This document shows, one piece after another, positions 1 through 11,988 of a stretch of DNA of 64,000 nucleotides. The notes beneath the pieces are model-generated. The model saw only the letters and a program-made list of their open reading frames with translations. It searched no databases and was not told the origin of the DNA. How positions within the stretch are numbered: the first letter of the stretch is position 1; each line of letters starts with the position of its first letter. This stretch comes from Edaphochlamys debaryana (lineage: Eukaryota; Chlorophyta; Chlorophyceae; Chlamydomonadales), in NCBI GenBank assembly GCA_016858145.1, contig JAEHOE010000104.1:1-64000 (forward strand), written 5' to 3'. Position numbers and translations under genes: made by a program.

Positions 1-1318
1 CATGCTCCTCACCGACCCGCACTCCACTCCACTTGCCTGCGGCTCGTGTCTGAGAGGTACCTTGAAGTTAGGCAGATCGCTGCCGCAACATGTGTTTAGG
101 AGGAAGGCTTGGCTGTCAGGTTTATTGGGAATGGGCCCCCAAGTCCGCAAGCGCAAGCGCTGCAGTATCTCCTATGCCAATGCTCAAAGGCGATGGGGAC
201 CTGAGGATGTATCAGCTATGGCTTTTGGGTGTAGCCCCCTTGTCGCCTGAGTTTCCGCTACCCGCAATGGTTCGCCGGCGGAGCCGCTCCCCCAGCCCTG
301 GCCCGCGCTGACGAGTGCCTTCTGCTGCCTGCTGGGCATCGATGTGTGCTTACCTCCAGCTGGCGAAGCGGTGACGCATGGGAGCGGTGGGCGCCGGGGT
401 GGGCACCGCAACACTCGCGCCTGCACTCCGGCATGGGGGCTAGCAGCCCGAGCGACCACGTCACGCTCCCGCGTCAGTTTGCGAGATTCAAGCCGGGGGG
501 TCCGGGAGACAGCCCAGCTTGCCTCTCTGTCCGTGCGTGGGACAGTGGGCCGTGTAGCACGCACCCTGCACGCCACCAAGCTTACCCACGATGCACGCCG
601 GGGAGGGGGAGGTGGGTTCACGCTGCAGAGGGCGTGGTCTGTCCCCCATCGAGGTGGAACGAGGGCTGTTGCTGGTTTGGCTTACTGCGCCGGCCCTTGC
701 GAACTCGCTACGCTGGGGCTCGGTCTGCCAGCTCAGCTTGCGGCGGGCGTTCATTGGGTAAACGATGGCTAGCTAAATCCCTGGTTCGGGGGGCTCAAGC
801 GCCGCAGAGTCATGTGCGGCGCCGAGACAATCTGGTATCTGCGACTGGAACTTCTATGTGCACGCGGCATGGACCTTTTTCAAAGCCATTGTTTCTTTGC
901 CGCCCTCCTCCCAGGTGCAATGGCGTTGGCGGTCAGTGCGGTGCCGCCTGCTGCCGCCGGCGGGGACGGCGGCGGATGGAGCAATCGGCGCCACGTGCCC
1001 TGCGTGGAGGCTGGCCAGGAGGTGTGGCACGGCGGCCTACGAGCGGAGCGTGGTCGTAGTCTTCAGCCGCTTGCCCCGTCGCCGTGACCAGGTAGGGCGT
1101 CTCTGGGTCGTGCCCTCCGCGAAACGGGATGGGGCGTGCTTCACCCCCTAACGGTCTTGCCGACGGGGTAGGCTTGCGGCAGTCCACCCTTGGTGCCGGT
1201 TCAGTCAGTATGACTCCAAGGACTCCGCACCGCACCACACCGCACCGCAACTCATCTGGCGGCAGAGGGTTCAGGCGGTTCGTGGGGACAGGTTTGGGTG
1301 ACTGCCGGTCTCAGCCAT

Positions 1319-1545
1319 GGCATGGCACAGCCGTTGGGCCCAGCCCGGGCCCGAACGAGTCCCGTGAGCCAGTCCTCACCCGCACAACTCCGACCGTGTG
1401 GCATAGCTGGGCATTTGGTGCTGTTACCTACGGGGCAGAGGGCGACAGCTCAGGCGGTTCCTGGGGACCGCCGGTCTGCCAGAGGGTCAGCCAACGGCAT
1501 GGCACAGCCGTTGGGCCCAGCCCGGGCCCGAACGAGTCCCGTGAG
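1319..1545. repeat. Upstream direct repeats, 50 bp, spaced 177 bp
   Basis: A 50-base word beginning GGCATGGCACAGCCG occurs at 1319-1368 and again at 1496-1545. Each is preceded by a similar CAGGCGGTTC(G/C)TGGGGAC stretch (about 1272 and 1451), so the full unit is about 177 bp. The same pair is present upstream of copy B at 13280-13329 and 13457-13506. It lies about 400-600 bases before the TATA box. I see no gene in 1-1931; no open frame there shows a recognisable domain. Confidence 0.8.
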
Positions 1546-1931
1546 CTCGCTGAACCGACAGGCCAAGCAACTGTGCTTACCGTATTAATTCCATTATAGC
1601 TGCCTGAATAGCTCGGTTGGAGGTTGGGGGCGGCGAGCGCGTTGCCGGTCAGAGTCGGACGGCCCGGTCTGGTCGCGACACCGCGTGGGCGCCAAGCGCG
1701 CAATCACCTACCTCCTGCTGCGTAGCGGTGAAGGTTAGAAGAAGCTCTTAACACTGAGGGTCCGTGCAGGCGTCCTCTCGCTGGGGAGGCGCGGGCCGCG
1801 GGGCTCCGGCGGTTGACAGCCGGCGCGGCACTGCGCGGCGACGCTCCCCGACTCTAGGCCTCGAGTGCACGGCTTAGGCAGCCCGCGGTCTCCGCACATG
1901 CCCGCTAAGCAGTGCCTGAATCCCTCCTAGC

Positions 1932-1938
1932 TATAAAT
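1932..1938 (+). promoter_or_regulatory. TATA box of copy A
   Basis: TATAAAT lies about 210 bases upstream of the ATG at 2148, in a sequence otherwise poor in A/T, so transcription would begin near 1960-1970. The same box is conserved at 13893-13899 before copy B. Confidence 0.6.
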
Positions 1939-2147
1939 GCAATCCTTGCAGCACCAGATAACTCATCACTAGTTGTTTGCGACTGCGACGACGCCGGGTG
2001 CACCCGTGCGCCTTGCTTCTCAGCTGTGAAACCTCAAGTCGCTCCTACCCAGCATCAAAGGCATAAGCCACACGTCATCGTCAACTAGCGAAATAGCGAT
2101 ATAGCAACAGAGCCGTGGTTCAACTCTTGGCACCGCGCACGGCGGTC

Positions 2148-5100
2148 ATGGCGCCGAACATCTTCAACTTATTGTGTCCGCTTCTGTTGCTGTCAGTGGC
2201 CCTCGCCCCAAGCATGGCCAGTGCGCGTGAGGGTGAGCAGCGTGCGTGGAACGGAACGGTGGCTGGTACATTGCCGCTAATACAGCTGCGCCGCCCGCGA
2301 CGCTTTTAGTTGTTGTGTCTTATCGCTAGGCATCGCAGCTTGCAGCATTGCTGCTTCGCGATCACTTGACGAGCGACGGATGTCCGCAGCATGTGCCTCC
2401 CAATCAACCGACTCGGCACGCCGCGGCATCGCTCGATGCCCAGGCCGCTTGCTCGGTAGTCATCTTCTGCGTTGCATAGATACGTTAGTCGACACGCCGG
2501 CACGCAGCTCGCCGATAATCAGGAGCCGATGCATGTACTTACTTGCAGCCGTGCGAAACTGGTAGCGCGGGCGTGCGCAGCAAGCACATGGTCGATAACG
2601 AACTCCTTCCCTTAGCTTGTGTATGCTTGTGGTCACCACCCAAGGTCCGAGGTCGGCCCCTCCCCCTCCCTCCACCCTCGGCCCCACCCCAGGCACGTCC
2701 TCCCTCGCCCACGCGGGTGTGGGGGTCGGGCGCCAGCTCACCTCTCAGAGCCGCAAGTTGGCAGGTGTGAAGACATCCCTGCTGAAGAGGGCCGGAACTG
2801 AGGGCATGAAGCGCATGCAGATGGCCGCAGTCCGGGGCGGAGGTTGCTTGGAAGGAAGGGCGACGGTACGCAGCCTTGCTCCCCTGGCTCCCCTCAACGC
2901 ACGCGTTGCATGGTCAGCACGCAGCAGCCCTCACATGACGGATCTCAGCCGACTACCCCCTTGCCCTTCACGCAGCACGCAGGCAGCCACGTCCAGTTAT
3001 CTCCTCCGACGTGCCTCATCCCCATTTTCCTTGCCCAACAACACCCACAGACCAAACCAGCATCGACCTCCCCGACGGCACTACGCTGGAGCCCTCGGAG
3101 TCGGCCGGCTTCACCCTCAGCATCCCCGACATTGGCATCGACTCGATTGCTGCGGACCTGGTCGTACAGGACGGCGCCGCCACCATCCACGTGCGTGGCT
3201 AGGGCTTTGTTGGCTTTGCTTGTGGCTGTGCACGGGCACATCCGTCCGTTACGGCAGGCCTGCTGGTTCAGTCAATACGCCCGATGCGGCGCCCAGTCTA
3301 CCCTGACGCCCTCCCACTCCGTCCGCCCAGCCACCTCTTAACTTCAAACATAACGGTTCCTCGGTCCCTTGGTCAATCCCTCGCATCCCGCAGGTCGCTG
3401 GCTCCTTCCCCGTGCTCAACGGCTGGGCCACCTTCACCGACCTGCTCATCAGCAACACCTCCAAGACGCACTTCCACGCCGCCGTGACGTTCTCGGTGCC
3501 CGACCTCAACCTGGACCAAGCCACGTGCAGCCTCGAGTACGACGCAGAGGGCAGGACCTTCACATTCACGGTGAGGGCTGAGGGGTTGGGATGGCCACAG
3601 GGGCAGGGACTGCTAGCTGGGAATGGGCAAGGCCTAGCTAGCATTGTGGCCAAACATCCCTGCTTCCGGCTCTCGGCCCGTGCCCTCTCCCCCCACCTGA
3701 CCCTCCCACCCGCCCGGCCCCCGTGTTCGGGCGCCCACAGGTGGAGGGCCATGCCTCGTTCATCTTCAACGCAATCACCATGGACGCCCTCAGCATCAGC
3801 CTCTCGATGGCCGACGGCACTCGCCTCCGCGGCTCGGCCACTGGCGCCCTCGCCGGCTACAGCGGCACCCTGGGCTTCAGCTTCTCCCTGCCCTCGGGCA
3901 CCCCTGCAGTCAGCCCGCCGCCCGAGTTCTCTCTGAGCGTCTCCGAGATTGATGTGGGCAAGGCCCTGCGGGCCGTCGGGCCCTCCGCCACTGACCTCCT
4001 GCCCAGCTTCCTGCTCGACCTCACGCTGCCCTCCTTCACCATGGCGTCGTACTCGGTGCAAGGTGGGCTTGCAGGGGCCTGGGCCTGGGCCTCGGACTTG
4101 GCGCATAGGAAGGGGGGCTGGTGCGACATGTGGCTTGGGGTGGCCACTGCAGGAGCGCGTGAGTCCTTGGCTTCCAAGTCCTGGAGATACAGAGTGCCTT
4201 CCACTCAACCCAGCCCCATGTCACCCGTGTCCGCCTGCAGGCGAGGACGACACCCCGGCTGTGGGCGTCTACAGCATTTCCGTTGGCCCCACCGCCTCTG
4301 GGATCGGAGCCGATCTGGTCTTCGACAGGAGCGGCGTGCTGGTGGCCGCCGCCAGCATGGACGGATCCCTGGATCTGGGATCGGCGCTGCAGAAGATCCT
4401 GCCGGGATCCGCACTGCCGATTGACATCAGCGGCCTCGTCATCATCAGTAACCCGGTGGTGTCCGTGGTCTCGCCCCGCGCCGCCAGCCTCAACGTACCT
4501 ACCAGTGGTGAGGGCACGTGAACACCGCGGGAGCCTGGTCTAGCCACCTTCAGCTGGTTGAAGGGCCCACCTCGCCTTGGGCCCCAGCCTGCCGTACGTA
4601 GAACACGCAGCCAAGGTTCCCTGGCGCCGGTCTGACGCTTGCCTGCTGCTTGCCCCTCCCTGCCTGTCCACCCGCAGCCCCCGCCGGTACCTACCTGGGC
4701 TTTGGCCTCCAGATCCCACCCCTCCTGGGGGACAACACGGTCCTGGCCAGCATGCTTGTGGCGGACGGCAACGGAACCAAGTCCGTCACCGTTGAGCTGG
4801 GGGTGAGCGGGGCGGGGCGGTGGGGGACACCGGTCCGGGGCCGGGCGGGTGCACCACAGGAGGGGTCCTCGCTTGCCCACTGCCTCCACGCTGAGCAGCA
4901 TCGACCCCTGCCCTGGCCCCCTCCCGCCGTCCCCCTTCCCTTGCAGTGGACGGGCTCTTTCACCCCTGTGCCGTACGTGGAACTCAACGGAGCCAGCGTG
5001 CTCTTCCAGACCGGCACTGGACTGGTGAGAGCCTGCGTGATGCGCACTGGCTGGGGACCGCAAGCCCTGCTTTGCGGCATGGAACACATCGCAAAGGACC

Positions 5101-8100
5101 TCGCTCCAAGCAAGGGGCGCCAGCCATGCCGTCTTCTGCGCCGCCACATTGCATACCCTGTGCCGCACCTTCCCGCTCACCCAACTGACTGCTCATGACC
5201 CGCCCACCCCCAGGTGGTCAGCGCCAACGGCAACCTGCTGAACACGCCCGTCAGCGCATCGCTGGTCGTTGCCGATAAGGCCTCCAAGGACCAGGGCGCC
5301 CCGGCCCTCACCTTCACGGGCACAGCGACCGACGTCTCAGCTTCCAACATCCTGGGCACCCTGTTCCCCGATACGCCCAAGGTCGTGCTGGAGATCCTGG
5401 ATCCAGTCCGGTTTGCGGAGATCGACTTCACGTACAACGGCACCAGCTTCGGCGTCAGCGCCAGCCCTGATCTCAGCGGCGTGCCCGGTCTCGGCCAGAT
5501 CCTGTCGTACCTGGGGTTCCAGCAGGATGACATCAAGATCCGCCCCTCTCTGGCCGACGGCGGGTCCATCGAGATTGCGATCACCAAGACCTGGCCCCTG
5601 GCTCTCGGGTCCCCGTTTGTGGGGACCTCGAACCTGGGCTTTGGCGTGTCAGTTGCTGAGCGGGGCCCCAACATCCAGATCGAGGCGGCGGCATCCTTCC
5701 AAGCCACCATGGCCCTTCCCTTCCTGGACCCCCCCAACGTGGCCTTCGACCTGGGGGCGGCCGTGTCGTACGACAGTACGGCACCTCCCCCCAGCATCTC
5801 CTTCATCCTCAGCGCCTCCGCCACTGCCACCTCCACGCCCTTCCACATCAAGGGCTTTCCGTGGATCGGCATTGGCTTCATCGGCGGCTCCGTGGGGCTC
5901 CAGCCCCTCCCGCAGCCCCCCTTTGTCAACATCCGCAACATCGAGTTCGCAGCCACGGGTGTGATCCTTGACGTGGACGTGCAGGTTGCCGTACTGTACG
6001 ACCAGCCTCAGGCGCTGTTCGCCGTCCAGTTCGGCCTGCAGAACTTCGACCTGCAGGTGTGTACGACAGATGCGGGCAGCTGGCTGGCTGCCGGAATCGA
6101 CATGACCTGCACGCCGCCTTAACGTTTTCTATGCACCAGCAACTAATTGCAATGTTGCCCGCTGTGCAGAAAATGCTGGACAAGCTGAGCGTGGACGTGG
6201 ATCTGGGCCCCTTCAACGTCATCGTGAACAGCGCCTTCTTCTCCTTCGCGGACCAGCCCGCCAACTTCGGCCCCGTCTCCATCCCTGCGGGCCTGCAGCT
6301 GGGAGCCAACATGACCTTCCTGTCCATCCCCTTTGGCTTCAACGCCCAAATCGACACCAGTGGCTTCGAGCTGCAGGCCTCCGCCAGGGACATCACGGTG
6401 AGTGCAAGCAGGATTGGTGCGATGGGGTGTGTGGGTGTGTTGCATGGGCCCCACTGGGCGGAGGCGGGGCGGCGAGGTCGGGCTGCGCGCGGGGCTCTGA
6501 GCGTGGGTGAGCCCAGCCAGAGAGCAAGGGCCAGGAGAGGCCCAGCCAGGGTAGGCCCAACCAGGAGAGGCCCCGGCAGGCGCAGCCGCCATCTGGGCCT
6601 GGTTCCGTGGTAGGGCCCTGACCCAGTTGAAGCCCGAATCCCCTCACTCACCATTGCACGTTGCCGCGCCTCCCCAGGATGCTCCGATCATGCAGGAGGT
6701 CTTCAGGGAGGTGCAGAGCGTCATTGACGAGTGAGCACTGGGGGGGAGACGTGGGACTAGGCCTGGCTCCGGCACAGAGGCGCGCGCTCAACCGACCTGG
6801 GTGTGACGTTGCGCCCTGTCTGCCGTTCTAAAGGTTACCCGGCCCTTTCGCTTGATCCGACGCAGCCTCAAGCTCGGCTTCAAGATTGCGGACGAGATCC
6901 AGCTCCATTACGTCAGCATTGACCTCGAGCTCAAGACCAGCCAGGTGCGTTCAGGGAGGCATCGATGGCACCCGCGTGTGTCTGATATGATGGGTCAGCG
7001 TAGCACCCGCGCAGCAACGGGACGACTTGGAGTCACGAGGCCGGGCAAGGTCTCGCAGCCCGCATGCTGTATGGCCCGCGCAATCTACCGCACACGCCAA
7101 GCCATGCCCAACCTTTACCCTTTTCCCCCGTCTCTCGCTTGCTTCCTTCCCACCCCCAGCAATCCTTCGCCTTCGACTTCTCTGCCACGCTGTTTGGTGT
7201 GGACCTGTCCGTCAACGGCCTCAAGCTCGACCCCAAGTCCGTGCCCTGGAACCAGATCGTGGACACACTCAAGGACACCATCCTCAAGCCCCTCACAGGT
7301 GGGTGCATGCCCCACTATGCATGTGTTGGTGGTGCAGGGGTTGGGAGCACGAGCCGTCGTACGCAATGGCTGGCGTGAGGGGATGCCCCGAGCACTGCCG
7401 ACCGCTCCTAACCGTTCTATGCCCCCACTCAATCGCCCCTGCCCATCCCTTGCTTCAGCTGCCTGCACCAAGGACACGTACGCCCGTGGGAGCCAGCCCG
7501 TTAACACCTGCCCCAGCGGCTACGAGCAGCAGGGCGCGATCTGCTACCCCTCCTGCCCCTCGGACTGGCAGTACGGGTGAGCTCTTGCGCGCACGGGGCC
7601 GGACGAGAGCTGGAGCCCGGATCACTGGGAAAGGGGGGCCGCCGGAAACCTCCTCGACTTACTCCGTGATCGGTCCGTGACGGCCCCGCCCGCCAGGTCC
7701 CACGGCGTGCTCAACACCTGCTACCAGAACTGCCCTCCCGGGTACCGCGATGACGGCGTGGGCGGCACCGGCCTGACCTGCAGCTACGTGGGCTGCGACC
7801 CCAACACCCAGGTCCAGGACGAGATCGGAGGCCTGTGCTACGACAAGTGAGTCCGGTGGCACCGGCAACGGGCGGGAAGGGCAAGGCCGCAGGGCGGGGC
7901 TTGCGGCCCCAAGGGATGTTTCTCAGCCTCGCTCCACGCGCCCCTCTGGCCCAACTTGACATTCCCCATTCCTTTGTCGTACGTACCAACAGGTGCGACG
8001 CCGGCTACACGTACTACGGCAGCCGCTGCTACAAGGGCTGCGACGCCGGCTACAGCGACAAGGCTGTGTTCACCAGCTGCAGCACCTGGAGCTGCAACCC

Positions 8101-10382
8101 GGGGTGCGTGCATGGGGTGCAGCAGGGGGATGGAGGGGGCTTGAAGGCCTGAGGGGCACCCTGGGCGGGCACCGCATGCAACTGCCCCAACCACCACCCC
8201 CGCCGACTCACCCCCTGCCCGTGCCCTCCGTACTCCCCCCACTCACCCACAGAGACGAGGACAACGGCGCCGGCACGTGCTACCCCCGGTGCAGGGACGG
8301 CTACCACTCCAACGGCCTGACCATGTGCATCCAGAACTCCTGCCCGGACGGCTACCGCAACGACCCCCTGTCCTGCTTCCGCGGAGCCGTCACCCGGGGG
8401 AAGGGCTGCTGCTGCGTCAACCTCAAGTTCTACAAGAATAAGTGCTGCGGCAACTGCGACAGCGGATTCACGGACACGGGGTGAGCAGCCTTCCACCTCG
8501 CTCCAGCTGGGGGTGCGGTCCTTGCCGAGGCACGTCCTTCCGGCATCAAGCGTCCTACCATGTGCCACGAGCCCAGCTTACCGGCACCTCTCACCTCTCC
8601 ACCGCATTTGCCCACCTAAGCTGACCTCTTCCTCATCCCATGTGCACTTCCTCCCCTCCCCAGCTGCACGTGCTACCGCGGGCCTGACACCAAGTGGAAG
8701 AGCACCTACGACCGCGGCGTTGGCTACCCCAAGGGCCGCACCTACGTCAAGAGCTCCTACGCCGCCAAGAACCCCCGCACCTCCATCCACTCCTTCGCCA
8801 AGAAGACCTCCACCCGCGGGTCCAAGCCCCTGGGCTGCCCCGCCAACACCGACTGGGACGGCGGCCTGGTGTGCTACGACAAGTGCAAGGCGGGCTACAA
8901 AGGTGCGCGCGCCGGGCTGTTGTGTGCGAGAGGCAGGGGCCATGAGTTGGGGGCAAGAGGATTTGCCGAGGGCAAGGCCGCAGCTCACGCGGTGTTGGGA
9001 GCTGCCCTGTCCACCGCTTCACCTACCGCTCACTGCATTCCCCTGTGCTTGCTCACCACCCGCAGGCGCGGCGTTCCTGTGCTGGCAGGACTCGTGCCCT
9101 CCCGGCCTCATCGACTGCGGCACCTACTGCGCCCCCGCCTCCGCCGGCTCCTGCGCCAACTTCGTGGGCGCTGCGTGGCAGAACTGCCGGGCCGTGTACC
9201 CCAGCTCGGGCCGCCGCGCGGCGCTCGCATCAGCAGCCTCTGTGATTGAGACGCCGAAGCAGGAGGCGGAGGCCGAGGTGCTGGTCTCGCCGGATGCGGA
9301 AGCGGTGGCGGCGACGGTCCTGGCTCTCCACACGCGCCGCCCCGCCGAGTGCGACGAGGCCAGCGGGGCTGCGGAGGCGAAGCCCGAGTGCTTCTGTGTT
9401 GGTCGGGCTGTGGGCACCTACGCCAACCCCTTCGACGCCGCCCGTACCTCCTTCGTCCTCTGCAATGGGGACGGCGCTGCGCACGTGCACGAGTGTGCCG
9501 CCGGTCTGGTGTTCGATCCGGCGGTGGGGCTGTGCGATCTGGCCCCGGAGGCCAAGGCGCAGCAGCATCAGCCGCGGGTGCCCGACTGCCTCGGCAAGCC
9601 GGATGGGTCCTACGTGCTCCGGGCCGGCGACAGGGCGAGCGTCTACAAGTGTGTGGCAGGTGCGAAGGGCAGCCAGAGGCGGGCGGGAGGGCACACTACG
9701 GCGAAGGCGAGTACAATCACGCATAGGGCGGTCAAGGGTTTCTGCTGCGGCCTGTCCTTGGTGCGCCCCCTGCAAATGCATCTCATCGTCCCTCACTTCG
9801 CCGCACCCTTCCCTGCCCCACCCCGCACCACCCGCAGGCTCCGTTGTCACTCAGCCGCCCTGTAGCGAGGGCCAGGTCTGGAACGGCGCGCTAGGGCGCT
9901 GCGTGGACGGCCCATCCAGCACGGAGACCTCCACCCAGCAGCAGCCTGCCCCCTGCACCTCGGCGGACTGCTTCTGCGCTGATAAGCCTGACGGCAAGTA
10001 CGCGGACGTCCTTGACGGCGACACGGCAAAGTACATTCGCTGCCTCGGAGGCAAGGGCCGCGTGGCTGCCTGCCCGCCGTACACCATGTGGCACCACGCC
10101 GAGGCCACGTGCGCCGATGCGCCCCGGAACGGCACCGTCCTGGCTGCGGCCTGCAAGGACGTGGAGTGCTTCTGCATCGGCCGCCCCGATGGGGCTTACG
10201 CTGACCCGTGGGGCCCCAGCGATGGGGCCAGTAGCGGTATCATCTGCGCCCAGCAGTACGCCACCCCCCTCACGTGCGATGTCGATTTCGTGTTTGACGC
10301 CGCCGCTTCGCCCCCGTGCCGCACCAAGGATGACGTGGGTGTGCCGAGGCGGGTAGGGGGCGGCAAGGTTGCGCGCGTCTAG
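2148..10382 (+). CDS. Secreted CBM14-like/Cys-rich protein, copy A (19 exons, 1506 aa)
   Basis: Exons: 2148-2232, 3051-3190, 3394-3570, 3741-4062, 4241-4507, 4678-4802, 4947-5024, 5214-6056, 6170-6397, 6678-6730, 6866-6944, 7160-7298, 7459-7576, 7697-7846, 7993-8103, 8253-8480, 8664-8902, 9066-9659 and 9838-10382. All introns are GT-AG, every phase agrees, and the sum is 1507 codons including the stop. The ATG was chosen for its ATGGCG context and because it opens a typical signal peptide (hydrophobic LLCPLLLLSVALA, then ASA). Residues 29-845 are beta-rich with no family I recognise; exons 4 and 8 look like repeats of one fold. Residues about 846-1127 are Cys-rich with C-x-x-GY and GxxCYxxC motifs. 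From about 1235 come four CBM14/peritrophin-like modules (about 1235, 1302, 1369, 1436), three opening with CFC plus G(R/K)PDG-like text. Inferred role: extracellular glycan (chitin-like) binding, in a wall or matrix. No catalytic residues are recognised. Confidence 0.85.
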
Positions 10383-11027
10383 GCGCACATGTTGGATGGC
10401 CTGCTGTTGGGGCCATGGTTTGCTTGTTGTCATATATGTTCGTGATCGCTTGCACATAGCTGTAGTACATAGTTGACTAGATAGAACAACCCTTGCATAA
10501 CCGCCCGGCCTGCTTTAGGCCTTGCTTTGCTCTTCCTTTCAGTACATTCGTGCCCGTCCGTCCTCACGGCTCGTGGCTGCATCCTCATACTAGCAATTCA
10601 TCGTCTAAATTCCCTGTGAACCTCTAGCACCCATAACTGCATCATCATCACGCCCGCAAGGGTGGTTTCTGTCGGACGCATGCATTGGCCTCCTTTCTGC
10701 ATCCACTCCTCCGTCTACGCTCGTCGCTCGACCTCATTGCTTATTAGGAGTGGACCCTCAACATTTGATGAACCTCGGAACCCTAGCGCGGGCATTTGTT
10801 ATTCATAGTAATCAAACGCGGGGCAACGAAGGTATTGATTTGCCCGGGGGCCCTTGGTCTGCTGCTGCATGCTGAGTTGCAGGGTCCGCATGGGTGCTGG
10901 TGTGAGTAGCGTCCGTGGTTGGGGGCGGCCTTGCGGGCCCCTGTCATGCGCTGCTTTCACATCACACGCCAGGGGTGCAGCAGATGTTTGGGGCTGCGGC
11001 CAGCAGGTAGGGCCTTGATGGCACGAT

Positions 11028-11032
11028 TGTAA
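11028..11032 (+). terminator. TGTAA poly(A) signal, copy A
   Basis: TGTAA lies about 650 bases after the stop codon, matching the chlorophyte polyadenylation motif. Copy B has TGTAA about 680 bases after its stop, in related flanking sequence. The stretch between stop and signal is therefore read as a long 3' UTR. I see no gene in 11033-11988. Confidence 0.55.
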
Positions 11033-11988
11033 CATGGCTTGTGAATGCTGAGCCGTCCTGGGAGGCAATGCATTCAGGACAGCGGCTCCAACGCACCCAA
11101 CAGCCGCATGGCCAGGTCTGTCTTTGCTCGTACTCCCCGCATGGGGTATTGGGCTGAGGCGTGCAAGCCGAGGTGGGAATTGGGGCACGACGGGAGGTTG
11201 GCGAAATAGCAGAGCTCTTCGACCCAGAAGGCGCACCACGCGGCTGAGGGGCGCCCGAGTCGCAGCCGTCAAGCGCCTGCCCTCTTGGGTGGGGCTTGCA
11301 CATGGCCAATGGCCAGGGGCTTGGAGGCTGGACACCAAGGTGGGGACATGCGCACATGCCACTGCGGGGGTCAAGGCTCTGAAGGAAGGTAGGCAGGCCG
11401 GGTTACATGCATGGTGAGCCGAGACTCCCAGGAATGCGGTTGGGGTGCGAGAGGGGTGGTGGCTGCCGTCAGGGTGGACGCAGGGCAACAATGCGCCCTC
11501 CGGGACCGTTGCAGAGCACCCTGGTCATTCATCATGCATGACTTATTAGCGGTCCACAGCTACCAAAGCGCCAAGGTCGTAGCGCTTGTGGGGTTGGTAG
11601 GGCCTGGGGCAGAGGGACTTGGAACTTGTGGCCTTGCCTTTCCCATGTTCGGGCGGGCATCACGCGGGTGACCCGGCATAGTAAGAAGTCTAGCGTCCCG
11701 CCGCCTTCACCCGCACGCGCAGAGTGCCAGTTCCGTTCCCAACTCCCTTGCGTGCGGCTGGCCTTGGCTCGAAGGGTGAAGCACTGCAAGGCCCGGAAGG
11801 GGGGAGCAGACCTGTGCGAGGCCGGAAGGGGGGATCGTGGGGGAGAACACATCGGCTTTGCACGGGGACGTCGTACCAAGGGGAGCTTCTGCTGACCCTC
11901 GCTCCGTGTCCGTAAACCTAGCAACTTGTTTCTAGAGCACACGACAAGCTAGTGCACTGTGTCTTTAGGCAAGCCGCGAGCAGCGACA

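Larger units (their letters stand above)
1..9659 (+). repeat. Duplicated block, copy A
   Basis: This block recurs from position 11989 in the same orientation, so the repeat period is about 12 kb. From about 800 to the end of exon 18 the two copies, introns included, are almost identical apart from rare single-base indels. The first 800 bases differ by many small indels. Identity falls abruptly from intron 18 onward. The left border lies outside the window, because base 1 is already inside the repeat. Confidence 0.9.

Noticed and set aside
346..1059. A gene in the region upstream of copy A
   Set aside because: The frame is broken in the corresponding copy B sequence, has no domain, and overlaps several equally long frames on both strands.
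2115..2309. GTG at 2115 as the start of copy A
   Set aside because: A non-ATG start is unlikely in a nuclear gene; the ATG at 2148 has a better context and starts exactly at the signal peptide.
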